Positions 27,343 to 36,343 are shown, counted from the first letter of the stretch. The stretch: 64,000 bases of DNA from Sphingobium nicotianae (GCF_018603885.1 NZ_JAHGAW010000002.1:62001-126000), one strand, 5' to 3'. Notes: generated by a model not told the origin, from the sequence alone. Translations and numbers: made by a program.

Positions 27343-28656
27343 TCAGGCCTTGGCCGGTTTCATCCGATCAATCAGTTTCCGGGACATGTCGATGCGATTG
27401 AGCAAGTCTCGGAGAGGCGCGCAATCCGGGTAAACGGCCTGCAGCTTCTGCTTCAGGTGCCCGAGGATCGCAATCAATCCTTCGCGCGATACCGCTTGGT
27501 TCAAGAGGGCATCCTCTCTTTCGAGTTCGTGATAATAGACATCAAAGAACTCGGGGCCTTCCAACTGTCCGCGGCCGATTTCTTTTGCCATCCAGTCTTC
27601 GAGCGTCGAGCGCACGCCATTCATTCGGCGATAGACTGAATAAGGGCGTTCCTGCGACGAGAGCACCGCTTTGATCATGCGGCCCGCCTCAATATGGCCC
27701 TCGATGCCCAACTCGCCTTTGGGACGCCGCCGCGTCGAGCCCATATTATAGCTGTATGGCACAGTCGTTGCGCTATCAGTCGGATAGATCGTTCCGCGGC
27801 AACGCGCGCGTCGAATGTCCTGCTGCGTCTTAGCGCTCGGGCTAGCAAACGTCTCCCACGACGAGACAGACTCGCCTGCCCAATCTTCCGCCAGAAGTGG
27901 TGCCGGCATGGCGTTGATCTTCGCCACCAGTACGTCGAGATCGTATTCGGTAGCTCCGTCGGTCGCAACGTAGAGGTCGCAGCTGTAGGGATAGTACATG
28001 CCCGGCCAGGAGGTTTTGGCAATGCGCCATTCGTGTCGTGCCGCCCACGCTGCACGCTCGTCTTCGTCGGGAACCCCGCTATAGGGTTCGTCGACAACGA
28101 TCACCTGTCCCGTTACCACATCGACCCAGTCGGTCGGATGATCAGTGTAAGGCAACCTATTGTCCGGCGAACCTTTCGGAAAACCCTTGCGATGCTCTCG
28201 TGACGGACGCAGCCCCGTCCTTTCCATAAAACGCAGCGACCGTTCGGCGGTCGAGAGGCGCTCGCGGGCGTAAACTTGAGTTTGCGCGATGGAGTCGCAG
28301 ACGAAATGATCGTCAGCAACCATTCGCAAGTTTCCAAAACCGCGAACCTCTTTGAGTAGGGGCTTGCTGCAAGTCTCGAGAATAGGGCGTACTAGGTCAA
28401 TCCGCAGCGTTTCGCGCCCGACTTGGTAGCGCTTGTCCTTGTCACACCAATAAATGGTCAACAGGACATAAGGCCGCTCATGGGGCGAGCCTTGTGCCGG
28501 GAGCACCTTTTGGGCGTTGCGGAAGTTCGTGCAGTTTGCAGCGCGCGCCGCGATATCCAGTGCTTCGGAATGTTTGATGCCCTGATCTTTGCGGAGCTGC
28601 GTGGCGAGAGATTTCACACCATCCAGCGTCGTCGGACGCACATCACCAATCAACAT
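27343..28656 (-). CDS. DUF5623-like hypothetical protein
   Basis: 437 residues beginning MLIGDVRPTTLDGVKSLATQLRK and containing the short motif EALDIAARAANCTNFRNAQK, typical of an uncharacterised proteobacterial family I recall as DUF5623. No signal or membrane segment. ATG 28656 is chosen because AGGAGA lies 7 nt upstream (an earlier ATG at 28662 sits directly on the Shine-Dalgarno). It converges with the secreted-protein operon. Codon use is slightly less GC-biased than neighbours. Function unknown. Confidence 0.6.
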   Translation of the reverse strand: MLIGDVRPTTLDGVKSLATQLRKDQGIKHSEALDIAARAANCTNFRNAQKVLPAQGSPHERPYVLLTIYWCDKDKRYQVGRETLRIDLVRPILETCSKPLLKEVRGFGNLRMVADDHFVCDSIAQTQVYARERLSTAERSLRFMERTGLRPSREHRKGFPKGSPDNRLPYTDHPTDWVDVVTGQVIVVDEPYSGVPDEDERAAWAARHEWRIAKTSWPGMYYPYSCDLYVATDGATEYDLDVLVAKINAMPAPLLAEDWAGESVSSWETFASPSAKTQQDIRRARCRGTIYPTDSATTVPYSYNMGSTRRRPKGELGIEGHIEAGRMIKAVLSSQERPYSVYRRMNGVRSTLEDWMAKEIGRGQLEGPEFFDVYYHELEREDALLNQAVSREGLIAILGHLKQKLQAVYPDCAPLRDLLNRIDMSRKLIDRMKPAKA

Positions 28657-29112
28657 AGCCATTCTCCTGGCCTGGATAAGCAAGCGTCACTCGCCAACCG
28701 CCTTTCCAGACCCGAATGTCCGTTGAAAGGTTTGTGATGGTTTTCAGAGCAGTGCTGCCAGCAGCTTCGGAACGGCGAGTGCCATGCTCATGCCAAGAGC
28801 TCGGTCCATATAGATTGTAGCTTTCAGGTTTTCAATGGCACCTTGCGAGATTTATGTTGATCGCTGGACGGCATCTCGTGGCTGAGATGGAGTGATTAGC
28901 GGATTGGCAACCGTCAAAATTGATATCTCTAATGACAACAATGCCGTCATTCTTTTGGAGTGCATTGTCCGTTCTCCACGACTTCCCAGCCATCCGGCGT
29001 CGATTGTCAGGGCGGAGCAGCGGACAATCATTGAAGCGGGAATTGGTCCGCGCGGACTAGGCTGGCAGCCACTCCTTATCGATCGCGCTGTTCGCGGTCC
29101 GGGACCAGTCCC
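28657..29112. other. 456-base gap, no gene recognised
   Basis: Promoter side of the DUF5623-like gene and 3' side of the DUF4337-like gene. Frames that remain open lack ribosome sites or family resemblance. I see no tRNA or clear terminator. Confidence 0.4.
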
Positions 29113-29679
29113 TCATCCCAGGAAATTGCTCAGCACATCCGGGTGGAAGCCCCACTTCGCGAAGCCGCAGACGCCCAGGAACATGCCGAAGGCGCCGAAC
29201 GCCCAGCTTGCGTGGAGCAGGCGCTTGCTCTCGGTCAGCGCGGCGACCGCGGCGAGGGAGATGGCGGTGGAGATCAGCGCCTCGCTGGCGTCGAACTGGT
29301 CGTCATGGACGTTGAGCGCGTCATATTGCGCGGAATAAGCCTGCGCCTGCTGCTGGAGGCTGGGAACCTCGCCGCGATATTTGTCTATCGATGCGGTGAG
29401 CGCCTTGAGCGGGGCGGCGGCGCGTGCCCTGGCGGCGTCATCGTCGGCCAGCAGGAGGATCTGGCGGCGCGATTCTTCGCTGATGTGAAGTTTGGTCTTG
29501 GTGGCCTGATACTCATTCCAGCTGTCGACCGAGTTGGATTGCGCCTGTTGCATCGCCTGGACGATGTTGCCGTCCTTGATGTTGCACAGGCCGGTGAAGA
29601 CCGAGAGGATCACCACGGTGACGGCGACCATCCGGTTGAGGCGCTTGTCCTTGGCCTCGGCGCTGACTTCGACTTCCAT
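29113..29679 (-). CDS. DUF4337-like membrane protein
   Basis: 188 residues. Hydrophobic helix at about 18-36 (VAVTVVILSVFTGLCNIKDG), a long helical middle (EESRRQILLLADDDAARARA...LQQQAQAYSAQYDALN) and a C-terminal hydrophobic pair ending in GMFLGVCGFAKWGF. This matches DUF4337. Inner-membrane, unknown role. GGAG lies 11 nt before ATG 29679. Confidence 0.75.
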   Translation of the reverse strand: MEVEVSAEAKDKRLNRMVAVTVVILSVFTGLCNIKDGNIVQAMQQAQSNSVDSWNEYQATKTKLHISEESRRQILLLADDDAARARAAAPLKALTASIDKYRGEVPSLQQQAQAYSAQYDALNVHDDQFDASEALISTAISLAAVAALTESKRLLHASWAFGAFGMFLGVCGFAKWGFHPDVLSNFLG

Positions 29680-29882
29680 CGTTCGTTTCTCCGCCCCCGC
29701 GCGCGCCTGATAGCCGATCCGGCGCGCCGGGAGCAAAGCGAATTGGTTATGGCGGGGTGCTCGTCGCGTCATTTTCAGCGAGGGCGGACGCGGTGTGAGG
29801 GGCGTTTCGCGTGCCATTGTCCGATTAGTGCACATGATAAGCAGTTGGTTCGCACAAAAGGCTAGGCAGAGGCCGCTTCGTC

Positions 29883-29949
29883 ATGTCAGGACGGCACATG
29901 ACATCTTGACATTGGCAACTTGTGCAGGCAGATACCTATCAAGATAGGA
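29883..29949 (+). promoter_or_regulatory. Promoter and palindromes before the TauD-family gene
   Basis: TTGACA (29906-29911), 17-base spacer, CAGATA (29929-29934) look like a sigma-70 -35/-10 pair. ATGTCA (29883-29888) and TGACAT (29899-29904) form an inverted repeat just upstream, and CCTATC-AA-GATAGG (29936-29949) is a perfect palindrome overlapping the start of the transcript, a possible operator. Confidence 0.45.
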
Positions 29950-29958
29950 GAGTTCGCG

Positions 29959-30867
29959 ATGACGATTACCGCTACACCCATCTCGCCCCGCTTCGGCGCC
30001 GAAATTTCGGGCGTGGACATCAGCAAGCCGCTCGATGCCGAGACCGTGCAGGCGCTGATCGCGCTGCAGGACAAATGGGGCGTCACCATGTATCGCAACA
30101 CCGGCCTCGACGATGAGGGCCAGATCGCCTTCGCGCGCAATTTCGGCCATCTCGAGAGCCTGCCGCCGCGCGAGGGGCGCCCGCGCATCTATCTGTTCAA
30201 CGCCGGCAACCTGACCGCCGAGGGCGAGATCAACCGCAGCCCCTCGGCGATGACCTATCGCAAGGGCGACCAGATCTGGCACACCGACTCCTCGTTCATG
30301 GACCTGCGCACCAGCTACTCGATGCTGCGCGCGGTCGAGGTGCCGGCATCGGGCGGCCCGACCGAGTTCTGCGACGCGCGCTCGGCCTATGACGACCTGC
30401 CGCAGGAGATGAAGGACAAGATCGCGAACCTGCAATGCGAGCACAGCCTGCTCTGGTCGCGCAAGCAGGGCGGCGCGGACATCACGCACGAGATGATCAT
30501 GGAGCGGCACCGGCCGGTCCATCCGCTGGTCAGCCCGCACAAGGGATCGGGCCGCAACATGATCTATGCCGGCGCGCATTGCTATCGCGTGGTCGGCTGG
30601 GGCTGGGACGAGAGCCGCGCGCTGATCGACTATCTCAACGCGCACGTCACGCAGGAGAAATATCAGATCAAGGTCGACTATGCGGTCGGCGACATGGTGA
30701 TCTGGGACAATCTCGCCGTGTTTCATCGCGGTGGCCAGTTCAACTGGGACGAGCGCCGCGACATGCGCCGCGCGACCGTGCGCGAGCTGCCGGCACCGCC
30801 GGAAGGCGATGATCCGTTCGGCGAGCTGTTCAAGACCATGCCCAAGATCGAGCCGGTCAAAGCCTGA
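29959..30867 (+). CDS. TauD/TfdA-family 2-oxoglutarate dioxygenase
   Basis: 302 residues. Iron ligands are clear: H108-x-D110 (IWHTDSSF) and H256 (NLAVFHRG); R271 (MRRATVRE) would bind 2-oxoglutarate. Enzymes of this family hydroxylate taurine, 2,4-D, aryl phenoxypropionates, alkyl sulfates or steroid-like acids; substrate cannot be read. ATG at 29959 follows AGGAG by 7 nt. A promoter with palindromes sits just upstream. Confidence 0.9.
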   Translation: MTITATPISPRFGAEISGVDISKPLDAETVQALIALQDKWGVTMYRNTGLDDEGQIAFARNFGHLESLPPREGRPRIYLFNAGNLTAEGEINRSPSAMTYRKGDQIWHTDSSFMDLRTSYSMLRAVEVPASGGPTEFCDARSAYDDLPQEMKDKIANLQCEHSLLWSRKQGGADITHEMIMERHRPVHPLVSPHKGSGRNMIYAGAHCYRVVGWGWDESRALIDYLNAHVTQEKYQIKVDYAVGDMVIWDNLAVFHRGGQFNWDERRDMRRATVRELPAPPEGDDPFGELFKTMPKIEPVKA

Positions 30868-30882
30868 GCCTGGGCCTGGGCT

Positions 30883-30916
30883 GAACGGACGGGCGCCGCG
30901 CGGCGCCGGTCCGTTC
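30883..30916 (+). terminator. Strong GC hairpin after the dioxygenase gene
   Basis: GAACGGAC/GTCCGTTC arms (30883-30890 with 30909-30916) enclose GGCGCC/GGCGCC. No T-tract follows, so termination is likely but not certain. Confidence 0.55.
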
Positions 30917-31032
30917 CGGGACAAAGGCGGCGTTCGGCGGGAAAACCTAACGGCCATTGTCATTGGCCCGGCGCAGGCGCGCCATGTTAGCTCCCCGGGA
31001 CCGGCGCGGATGCCGGCAGTGGGAGATTGATC

Positions 31033-31746
31033 ATGATATCTGGGAAGACTCGGCTGGCCTGCCTGTGCGTGGCCGCGCTGGCGATGGCGGGCGCGCGGGC
31101 CGACGCGGCCAATCTGCTGAGCAACGGCAGCTTCGAAAGCCCCGACGTGACCTTGCTGTTCCTCAATCCGGGCAGCACCACGATCACCGGATGGACGGTC
31201 GCGGCGCAGGCGGGCAGCGCGCCGGGGACGCAGGTATCGCCGGTCGACAATGCCGCGTTCGGCGCGCTCGGTGTCGTCGCCTCGCACGGCAGCCAGTTCG
31301 TCGACCTGACCGGCAATGTCGGGCGCGGCGGCGGCGTGGTGAGCAATGCCTTCGCGACCGGCAGCGGCGCGTCCTATCGCGCGAGCTTCGATGTCGGGGC
31401 GTTTTTCGTCGGCGGACAAGGCTCCTACGGCAATGTGACCGTCGACCTGTTCGTGAACAACAGCTTCGTGCAGAGCTTCACCAACATCATGAGCCTGCAG
31501 TCGGCCGGATCGGACTGGCAGCGCTTCTCCTGGGACTTCGCGGGCACGGGCAGCCCCATGACGATCGGCCTGTTCAGCAGCCTCTCAACGGCCTCCAGCA
31601 ATCTGGGCGTGGGGCTCGACAACGTCTCGGTCGACCTGCTGTCGTCCGCCGTTCCGGAACCGGCCACCTGGGCCCTCATGGTCGGCGGGCTCGGCCTGGC
31701 CGGCGGCATGATGCGGCGGCGCAAGATGAGCGCCGTTCTCGCCTGA
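31033..31746 (+). CDS. PEP-CTERM sorted secreted protein
   Basis: 237 residues: signal peptide (LACLCVAALAMAGARADA), a beta-sandwich-like mature domain of the choice-of-anchor kind starting NLLSNGSFESPD, and a C-terminal PEP-CTERM signal (PEPATWALMVGGLGLAGG followed by MMRRRK). Such proteins are processed by exosortase and go to the cell surface or exopolysaccharide matrix. No exosortase is in the window. ATG at 31033 is 7 nt after GGGAG. Confidence 0.92.
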   Translation: MISGKTRLACLCVAALAMAGARADAANLLSNGSFESPDVTLLFLNPGSTTITGWTVAAQAGSAPGTQVSPVDNAAFGALGVVASHGSQFVDLTGNVGRGGGVVSNAFATGSGASYRASFDVGAFFVGGQGSYGNVTVDLFVNNSFVQSFTNIMSLQSAGSDWQRFSWDFAGTGSPMTIGLFSSLSTASSNLGVGLDNVSVDLLSSAVPEPATWALMVGGLGLAGGMMRRRKMSAVLA

Positions 31747-31788
31747 CGGGCGACCGTCTCGCTCGCCGTGGCGATCGCGCGGCGGGCG

Positions 31789-31813
31789 GGAACCTTTCAT
31801 CGCGCTCTCGGTT
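31789..31813 (+). promoter_or_regulatory. EcfG-type promoter upstream of the phytochrome operon
   Basis: GGAAC (31789-31793), 17 bases, then GTT (31811-31813), about 100 bases before the heme oxygenase start. Fits GGAAC-N16/17-GTT; the base before GTT is G rather than C, so slightly weaker than the two boxes at 13 kb. Confidence 0.55.
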
Positions 31814-31911
31814 ACTTGCCGAACAGGTCAGCGGGAAAGAATTGATATGAGCCGGAAGGCGACAGGGCACATCATCTTCGCACCGCATCACGCCAGTCGC
31901 ATCCTCCCCTA

Positions 31912-32508
31912 ATGTCGCTCGCTATTTCCGTTCCCGGACAGCGCCGGCCGGACAGCAGCGCCATGGGCGCTGCCAAGGGCACCGCCTTCGCCGCTCGGCT
32001 GCGCGCGGCGACGCGGGCGTGCCATGACGAGGTCGACACGCTGTTCGGCCGCTTCGACCTTTCCGATCGGTCATCCTACGCCCGTTTCCTGACGGCGCAT
32101 GCGGCCGCGCTCGTGCCGGTCGAGGATTGGGTGGGCGCGACACGGCTGATGCCGGACTGGCGGGGCCGCAAGGAAGCGCTCTGGGCCGATCTCGCCGCGC
32201 TGGGCCGCTCGCTGCCGCATTTCGAACCGCTCGACTGGCCGCGCCACGAGGCGGCGCGGTGGGGGGCTTTCTATGTGCTGGAGGGATCGCGGCTCGGCGG
32301 TGCGATGCTGAGCCGCGCGGTGCCGGAGGATCTGCCGCGCGCCTATCTCTCCTCGGTCCATGCCCCCGGCGCGTGGCGCGGTTTCCTGGCGGCACTCGAC
32401 GAGCATGCGCAGGCCGGCGGGCCGGACTGGGAAGCGGCGGCGATCGCGAGTGCCGGGCGGGTGTTCGCTCTCTATGCGCAGGCGGCGCGGCTGGCCGGCG
32501 CGCGATGA
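31912..32508 (+). CDS. bphO: Heme oxygenase of the bacteriophytochrome operon
   Basis: 198 residues of the HO-like helical fold. RAATRACHDEVDTLFGRF gives proximal His38; GAFYVLEGSRLGGAML is the conserved distal-helix motif. The enzyme opens heme to biliverdin, the chromophore of the next gene's product. ATG is not preceded by a strong ribosome site; a start at MGAAKG (residue 18) is also possible. Its stop overlaps the phytochrome start (ATGA), the standard bphO-bphP layout. Confidence 0.9.
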   Translation: MSLAISVPGQRRPDSSAMGAAKGTAFAARLRAATRACHDEVDTLFGRFDLSDRSSYARFLTAHAAALVPVEDWVGATRLMPDWRGRKEALWADLAALGRSLPHFEPLDWPRHEAARWGAFYVLEGSRLGGAMLSRAVPEDLPRAYLSSVHAPGAWRGFLAALDEHAQAGGPDWEAAAIASAGRVFALYAQAARLAGAR

Positions 32509-35063
32509 CGCCCGACAGCCTCGACTTCAAGGTCAACCTCACCAATTGCGACCGCGAGCCGATCCACATCCTCGGCAACATCCAGCCCTTCGGCTTCCTG
32601 GTGACGGTGGGCGCGGACTGGCTGATCTCGCGCGTCTCGGCCAATGTCGAGCAGTTCACCGGCCGGAGTGTCGCCGACCTGCTGGGGACGCCGCTCGCCG
32701 ACCTGTTCATGCCGCAGGCCCTGCACAATATCCGCAACAGGCTGCTCATGCTGCGCGGCCCGGACGCGGTCGAGCGCCTGTTCGCGCAGGACCTGATCCA
32801 CGACCGCCCGCCATTCGACCTCGCCGTCCATTTCGCGGGGGACGCGATCGTCATCGAGGCCGAGCCATGCGCGGAAGAGGCGGCGGAAGCGGCGAGCCTG
32901 GTGCGCACGCTGATCGCGCGGCTCGGGCAGGCGGATTCGATAAATGGCTTCATCCGCGAGGGTGCGCGGCAGGTGCGGGCGATCACCGGCTTCGACCGGG
33001 TGATGGTCTACAAGTTCGACAATGAAGGATCGGGCGAGGTGGTGGCCGAGGCGCTGAGCGGCGGGGTCGAGAGCTTCCTGGGGCTGCATTATCCCGCCTC
33101 GGATATTCCCGTGCAGGCGCGCCAGCTTTATGTGCGCAACATTTTCCGCATCATCGCCGACGTGAAGGCGGTGCCCGCGCCGATCGTGCCGCAGGTCGCG
33201 CCGGACGGGACGGTGCTGGACCAGTCGCTCTGCGTGCTGCGCGCGGTCTCGCCGATCCACATCGAATATCTCAGCAATATGGGCGTCTCCGCTTCGCTCT
33301 CCATCTCGATCATCGTCGACGGCAAGCTTTGGGGCCTGTTCGCCTGCCACCATCATTCGCCGCGCCTGCCGAGCCTGGCGACGCGGACGGCGGCGGAGCT
33401 GTTCGGCCAGATGTTCTCGCTGATGCTGGAGAGCCGCGAGCGCAGCGAGACCGCCGACTATGAGAGCCGCGCCCGCGCGGTGACCGACCGGCTGATGGCG
33501 ACGATCGCCAAGGACGCCGATCTGCTGACCAATGCGGAGTGGCTGGGCGAAGTGATCTTCGACACGATCCCGGCCGACGGCGTTGCGGTGTTCGTCGACG
33601 GCGCGATGTCCTCGAGCGGCCTCACGCCGAGCAAGGACCAGCTGCGCGCGATCGTCTCGATGCTCAACCGGGCGGCGGCGAGCGAGGTGTTCGCCTCCGA
33701 CAGCCTGCAGACGCTGCTGCCCGAAGCGGCGGATTATTCGGACATTGCCGCGGGGATGATCGCCATCCCCATCTCGCGGCGGCCGCGCGACTATGTCGTG
33801 CTGTTCCGCAGCGAGCAGCTGCGCTCGGTGCGCTGGGCGGGCAATCCGGAAAAGGCCATCGACTATGGCCCCAACGGCGCCCGCCTCACGCCGCGCAAGA
33901 GCTTCGAGGCCTGGTCGCAGCTGGTGAAGGGGCGCAGCCTGCCGTTCACGCATAGCGAACGGCGAGTGGCCGAGGCGCTGCGCGTCGCCATGCTGGAAGT
34001 GCTGGTGCGGCTGGCCGACAATGCCGGCGAGGAGCGGCAGCGCGCCACCGAGCGGCAGGAGTTGCTCATCGCCGAGCTCAATCACCGGGTACGCAACATC
34101 CTGGCGCTGATTCGCGGCCTCATCTCGCAGACGCGCGACGGGGCGCAGAGCGTCGAGAGCTTCATCGGCAACCTCGAGAGCCGGGTACAGGCGCTGGCGC
34201 GCGCGCATGATCTGGTGACGCGCGACAGCTGGGGGCCGGCGCGGATCCGGGACCTGATCGAGGTGGAGGCCAAGGCTTTTCTCGGCCAGAAAGTCGCCCA
34301 TCTGAAGATCGAGGGCGAGAATGTCCTCCTCCACCCGGCAGCCTTCACGACGCTGGCGCTGCTGTTCCACGAGCTGATGACCAATGCCGTCAAATATGGC
34401 GCGCTGTCCGACAGCGGCACGGTGGAGCTGAGCTGGCGGCAGGACGAGGAGGGCAGCCTGCTCATCGACTGGGAGGAAAGCGGCGGTCCGCCGGTGACGC
34501 CGCCGCAGCGGCGCGGCTTCGGCACGACGATCATCGAGAAGACGGTGCCGCACGATCTGGGCGGTCAGGCCGAGATCCGTTACCGGCTCGGCGGCGTCTG
34601 CGCGCATTTCTGCGTGCCCTCGCGCCATGTCGCCGGCGTCGCCGCGGAGGAGGCGCGCGATATCTCCGGTTTGCCGGTGCCGGAAGCGCGCCGGCCTTTG
34701 CTCGGCAAGACCGTGCTGCTGGTCGAGGATGCGATGATCATCGCGTTGGATGCGGAGGATGCGCTGATCGGCATGGGCGCGCAGGAGGTGCTGATTGCCG
34801 CCAATGCCCGCAACGCGATCGATCTGATCAATCAGAAGCGCATCGACGTCGCGCTGCTCGACTTCAACCTTGGCGCGGAGAATAGCGGGAGCGTCGCGGC
34901 GGTTCTGACCGAGCGCGGCGTGCCGTTTCTCTTCGTCACCGGCTATGGCAGCGGACTGGATACGCGCCGCTTCCCCGAGGTGCCGGTCGTCACCAAACCC
35001 TACGGCGCGCCGCAAATCGCGGCCGGGCTGTCGCGGTTGCCGGGCTGGGCGGACCAGGACTGA
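32505..35063 (+). CDS. bphP: Bacteriophytochrome hybrid: PAS-GAF-PHY, HWE-type kinase, receiver
   Basis: 852 residues. Chromophore Cys15 lies in NCDREPIHILGNIQPFG. GAF domain carries PASDIPVQARQLYVRN and PHY domain TPRKSFEAW, both needed for red/far-red sensing. A histidine kinase of HisKA_2/HWE type follows (AELNHRVRNILALIRGL, phospho-His near 527; N-box HELMTNAVKYGAL). The C-terminal receiver (about 730-845) has phospho-Asp D786 in LLDFNLG. Usual IQPHG reads IQPFG, a rare change near the bilin. Likely signal: light into the general stress system, inferred from the EcfG-type box upstream and the kinase class, not shown. Confidence 0.93.
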   Translation: MTPDSLDFKVNLTNCDREPIHILGNIQPFGFLVTVGADWLISRVSANVEQFTGRSVADLLGTPLADLFMPQALHNIRNRLLMLRGPDAVERLFAQDLIHDRPPFDLAVHFAGDAIVIEAEPCAEEAAEAASLVRTLIARLGQADSINGFIREGARQVRAITGFDRVMVYKFDNEGSGEVVAEALSGGVESFLGLHYPASDIPVQARQLYVRNIFRIIADVKAVPAPIVPQVAPDGTVLDQSLCVLRAVSPIHIEYLSNMGVSASLSISIIVDGKLWGLFACHHHSPRLPSLATRTAAELFGQMFSLMLESRERSETADYESRARAVTDRLMATIAKDADLLTNAEWLGEVIFDTIPADGVAVFVDGAMSSSGLTPSKDQLRAIVSMLNRAAASEVFASDSLQTLLPEAADYSDIAAGMIAIPISRRPRDYVVLFRSEQLRSVRWAGNPEKAIDYGPNGARLTPRKSFEAWSQLVKGRSLPFTHSERRVAEALRVAMLEVLVRLADNAGEERQRATERQELLIAELNHRVRNILALIRGLISQTRDGAQSVESFIGNLESRVQALARAHDLVTRDSWGPARIRDLIEVEAKAFLGQKVAHLKIEGENVLLHPAAFTTLALLFHELMTNAVKYGALSDSGTVELSWRQDEEGSLLIDWEESGGPPVTPPQRRGFGTTIIEKTVPHDLGGQAEIRYRLGGVCAHFCVPSRHVAGVAAEEARDISGLPVPEARRPLLGKTVLLVEDAMIIALDAEDALIGMGAQEVLIAANARNAIDLINQKRIDVALLDFNLGAENSGSVAAVLTERGVPFLFVTGYGSGLDTRRFPEVPVVTKPYGAPQIAAGLSRLPGWADQD

Positions 35064-35071
35064 CGAGGGCC

Positions 35072-35097
35072 GGAACCCGGAGCAGCCTTCTCGCGTT
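35072..35097 (+). promoter_or_regulatory. EcfG-type promoter upstream of the 71-aa protein
   Basis: GGAAC (35072-35076), 18 bases ending in C, GTT (35095-35097): GGAAC-N17-CGTT. It overlaps the end of the phytochrome operon by only 9 bases past the stop and lies 37 bases before the small gene. Confidence 0.7.
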
Positions 35098-35133
35098 TTC
35101 TGCCCATCTCAACACCGACGAGAGGTATTCGCC

Positions 35134-35349
35134 ATGGGCGACACATCCCCAGTACAGGGCGACGGCAAAGTGCAGGGCGAGGGCAATTACGACGCCGCCC
35201 GCCAATATGACCGCGAGACCAGCCGGCATGCCAAGGACGAAGCCGCCGTCCGCAAGGAGGCCGAGGCGGCGAAGAAAGCGCTTGATGGCGCCGAGGGCGA
35301 CGAGCTGAAAGCGGCCGAGAAGGAAGGCGCTTCGCACGCCAAGGCGTGA
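35134..35349 (+). CDS. Small hydrophilic stress protein
   Basis: 71 residues, very charged and alanine/glutamate/lysine-rich (DEAAVRKEAEAAKKALDGAEG), no hydrophobic core, resembling hydrophilin-like or CsbD-like stress peptides. GAGAGGTATTCGCC precedes ATG 35134. Role inferred from the EcfG-type promoter and composition. Confidence 0.7.
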   Translation: MGDTSPVQGDGKVQGEGNYDAARQYDRETSRHAKDEAAVRKEAEAAKKALDGAEGDELKAAEKEGASHAKA

Positions 35350-35739
35350 GGGACGGGCGGCGTCCCCGCGATGCCACCCTGGGACTCGGGACGGGAGCGA
35401 CGCGAGCCGCTTTGTGCGGCTCGTCGCAAATCGGCTTGCGCGCGAGTCCCGCGTGATTAATCTCTGAGGAGCGGTCGTCCGTTTCCGGGCGCTGATTTGG
35501 TTTTTGCGCGGCGCGGTAGCGTTAGCGTGCGCCGAGCGATTTGCGAAATCGATATTTCATTGTGACTTTTCCACAACTTATCTGCTCCGCTGTTTCATTG
35601 CGATGCAGGCGGCGGCAATTTCCTGTTGCGACGCACAAGATTATCTGATTCCATGTGAATACGGGACAACGGACGCTTAAGCCCTCGGTAACCAAGGGGG
35701 GAGCATGATCCGAAGTGCCACGAATGGATGGAGGCAGCT
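35350..35739. other. 390-base gap with a nested hairpin
   Basis: Contains GGGACTCG (near 35382) paired with CGAGTCCC (near 35442) around an inner hairpin GCGAC-GC-GAGCCGC / GCGGCTC-GTCGC (near 35397-35427). Could be a terminator region or a structured small RNA. No protein gene seen. Confidence 0.4.
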
Positions 35740-36291
35740 ATGGGTCAGCAGCATTCGAAGCCGACGGACGGAGCAGTCACTCTTGCGGAACTGCGCGAGT
35801 TCGCCTCGTTCCCGGCCGCCACGCAGCGTTATATCCGCCGGTCGCTCGACGTCGCCTTTCATCGCGGCGATGCCATGGAGACCTGGGGTCGCGACGTGGT
35901 CGAGGAAGCCAGCATCCGTGCGCAGGCGCGCATCTACGGCCGCCTCGACGAGATCAAGCATCTGGTGCCCGACGACAGCGGCCTCGACCAGATCGAGCCG
36001 TTCATGGCGCCGCTGGTGACGGTCTCCGCCTTCGATCTCGGCCAGAATCGGCTGAGCAGCTTCTCGGCCTATCGCTTCCTCTACGAACGGCTGATCGGCG
36101 CGGGATCGCGCCCCTGGCTGCCGGGCGCCTTCTGCGCGGCCGCCAGCCTGCCGCACCTCCACCCCGAGCGCCGCCGCGCCCTGCTCCAGTCGATCAGCGA
36201 AGCGGCCGCGACCGCCGCCGGCTGGTCCTCGCGCGAGCCGAGCTTCTTCCCGGAGTGGGTCGAGAAGGTGGACATCAGCAAGGCGCACTGA
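35740..36291 (+). CDS. Conserved hypothetical helical protein
   Basis: 183 residues, no membrane segment or signal, mostly helical (LAELREFASFPAATQRYIRRSLDVAF). I do not recognise the family. ATG 35740 follows GGAGG with good spacing; an earlier ATG at 35728 overlaps that site. A terminator follows. Confidence 0.65.
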   Translation: MGQQHSKPTDGAVTLAELREFASFPAATQRYIRRSLDVAFHRGDAMETWGRDVVEEASIRAQARIYGRLDEIKHLVPDDSGLDQIEPFMAPLVTVSAFDLGQNRLSSFSAYRFLYERLIGAGSRPWLPGAFCAAASLPHLHPERRRALLQSISEAAATAAGWSSREPSFFPEWVEKVDISKAH

Positions 36292-36315
36292 GCGCGACGC
36301 TGAGTTAAGAAAGAG

Positions 36316-36343
36316 GGCGGTGCCGAGGGGCGCCGCCTTTTTT
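36316..36343 (+). terminator. Rho-independent terminator
   Basis: GGCGGTGCC / GGCGCCGCC stem (one G-T pair) with GAGG loop followed by six T, 25 nt past the stop of the 183-aa gene. Confidence 0.85.

Noticed and set aside
29886..30188. Leftward frame opposite the TauD-family gene
   Set aside because: Antisense of a gene with complete iron-ligand motifs.
32472..35015. 847-codon leftward frame opposite bphP
   Set aside because: Antisense artefact of GC-rich coding DNA.
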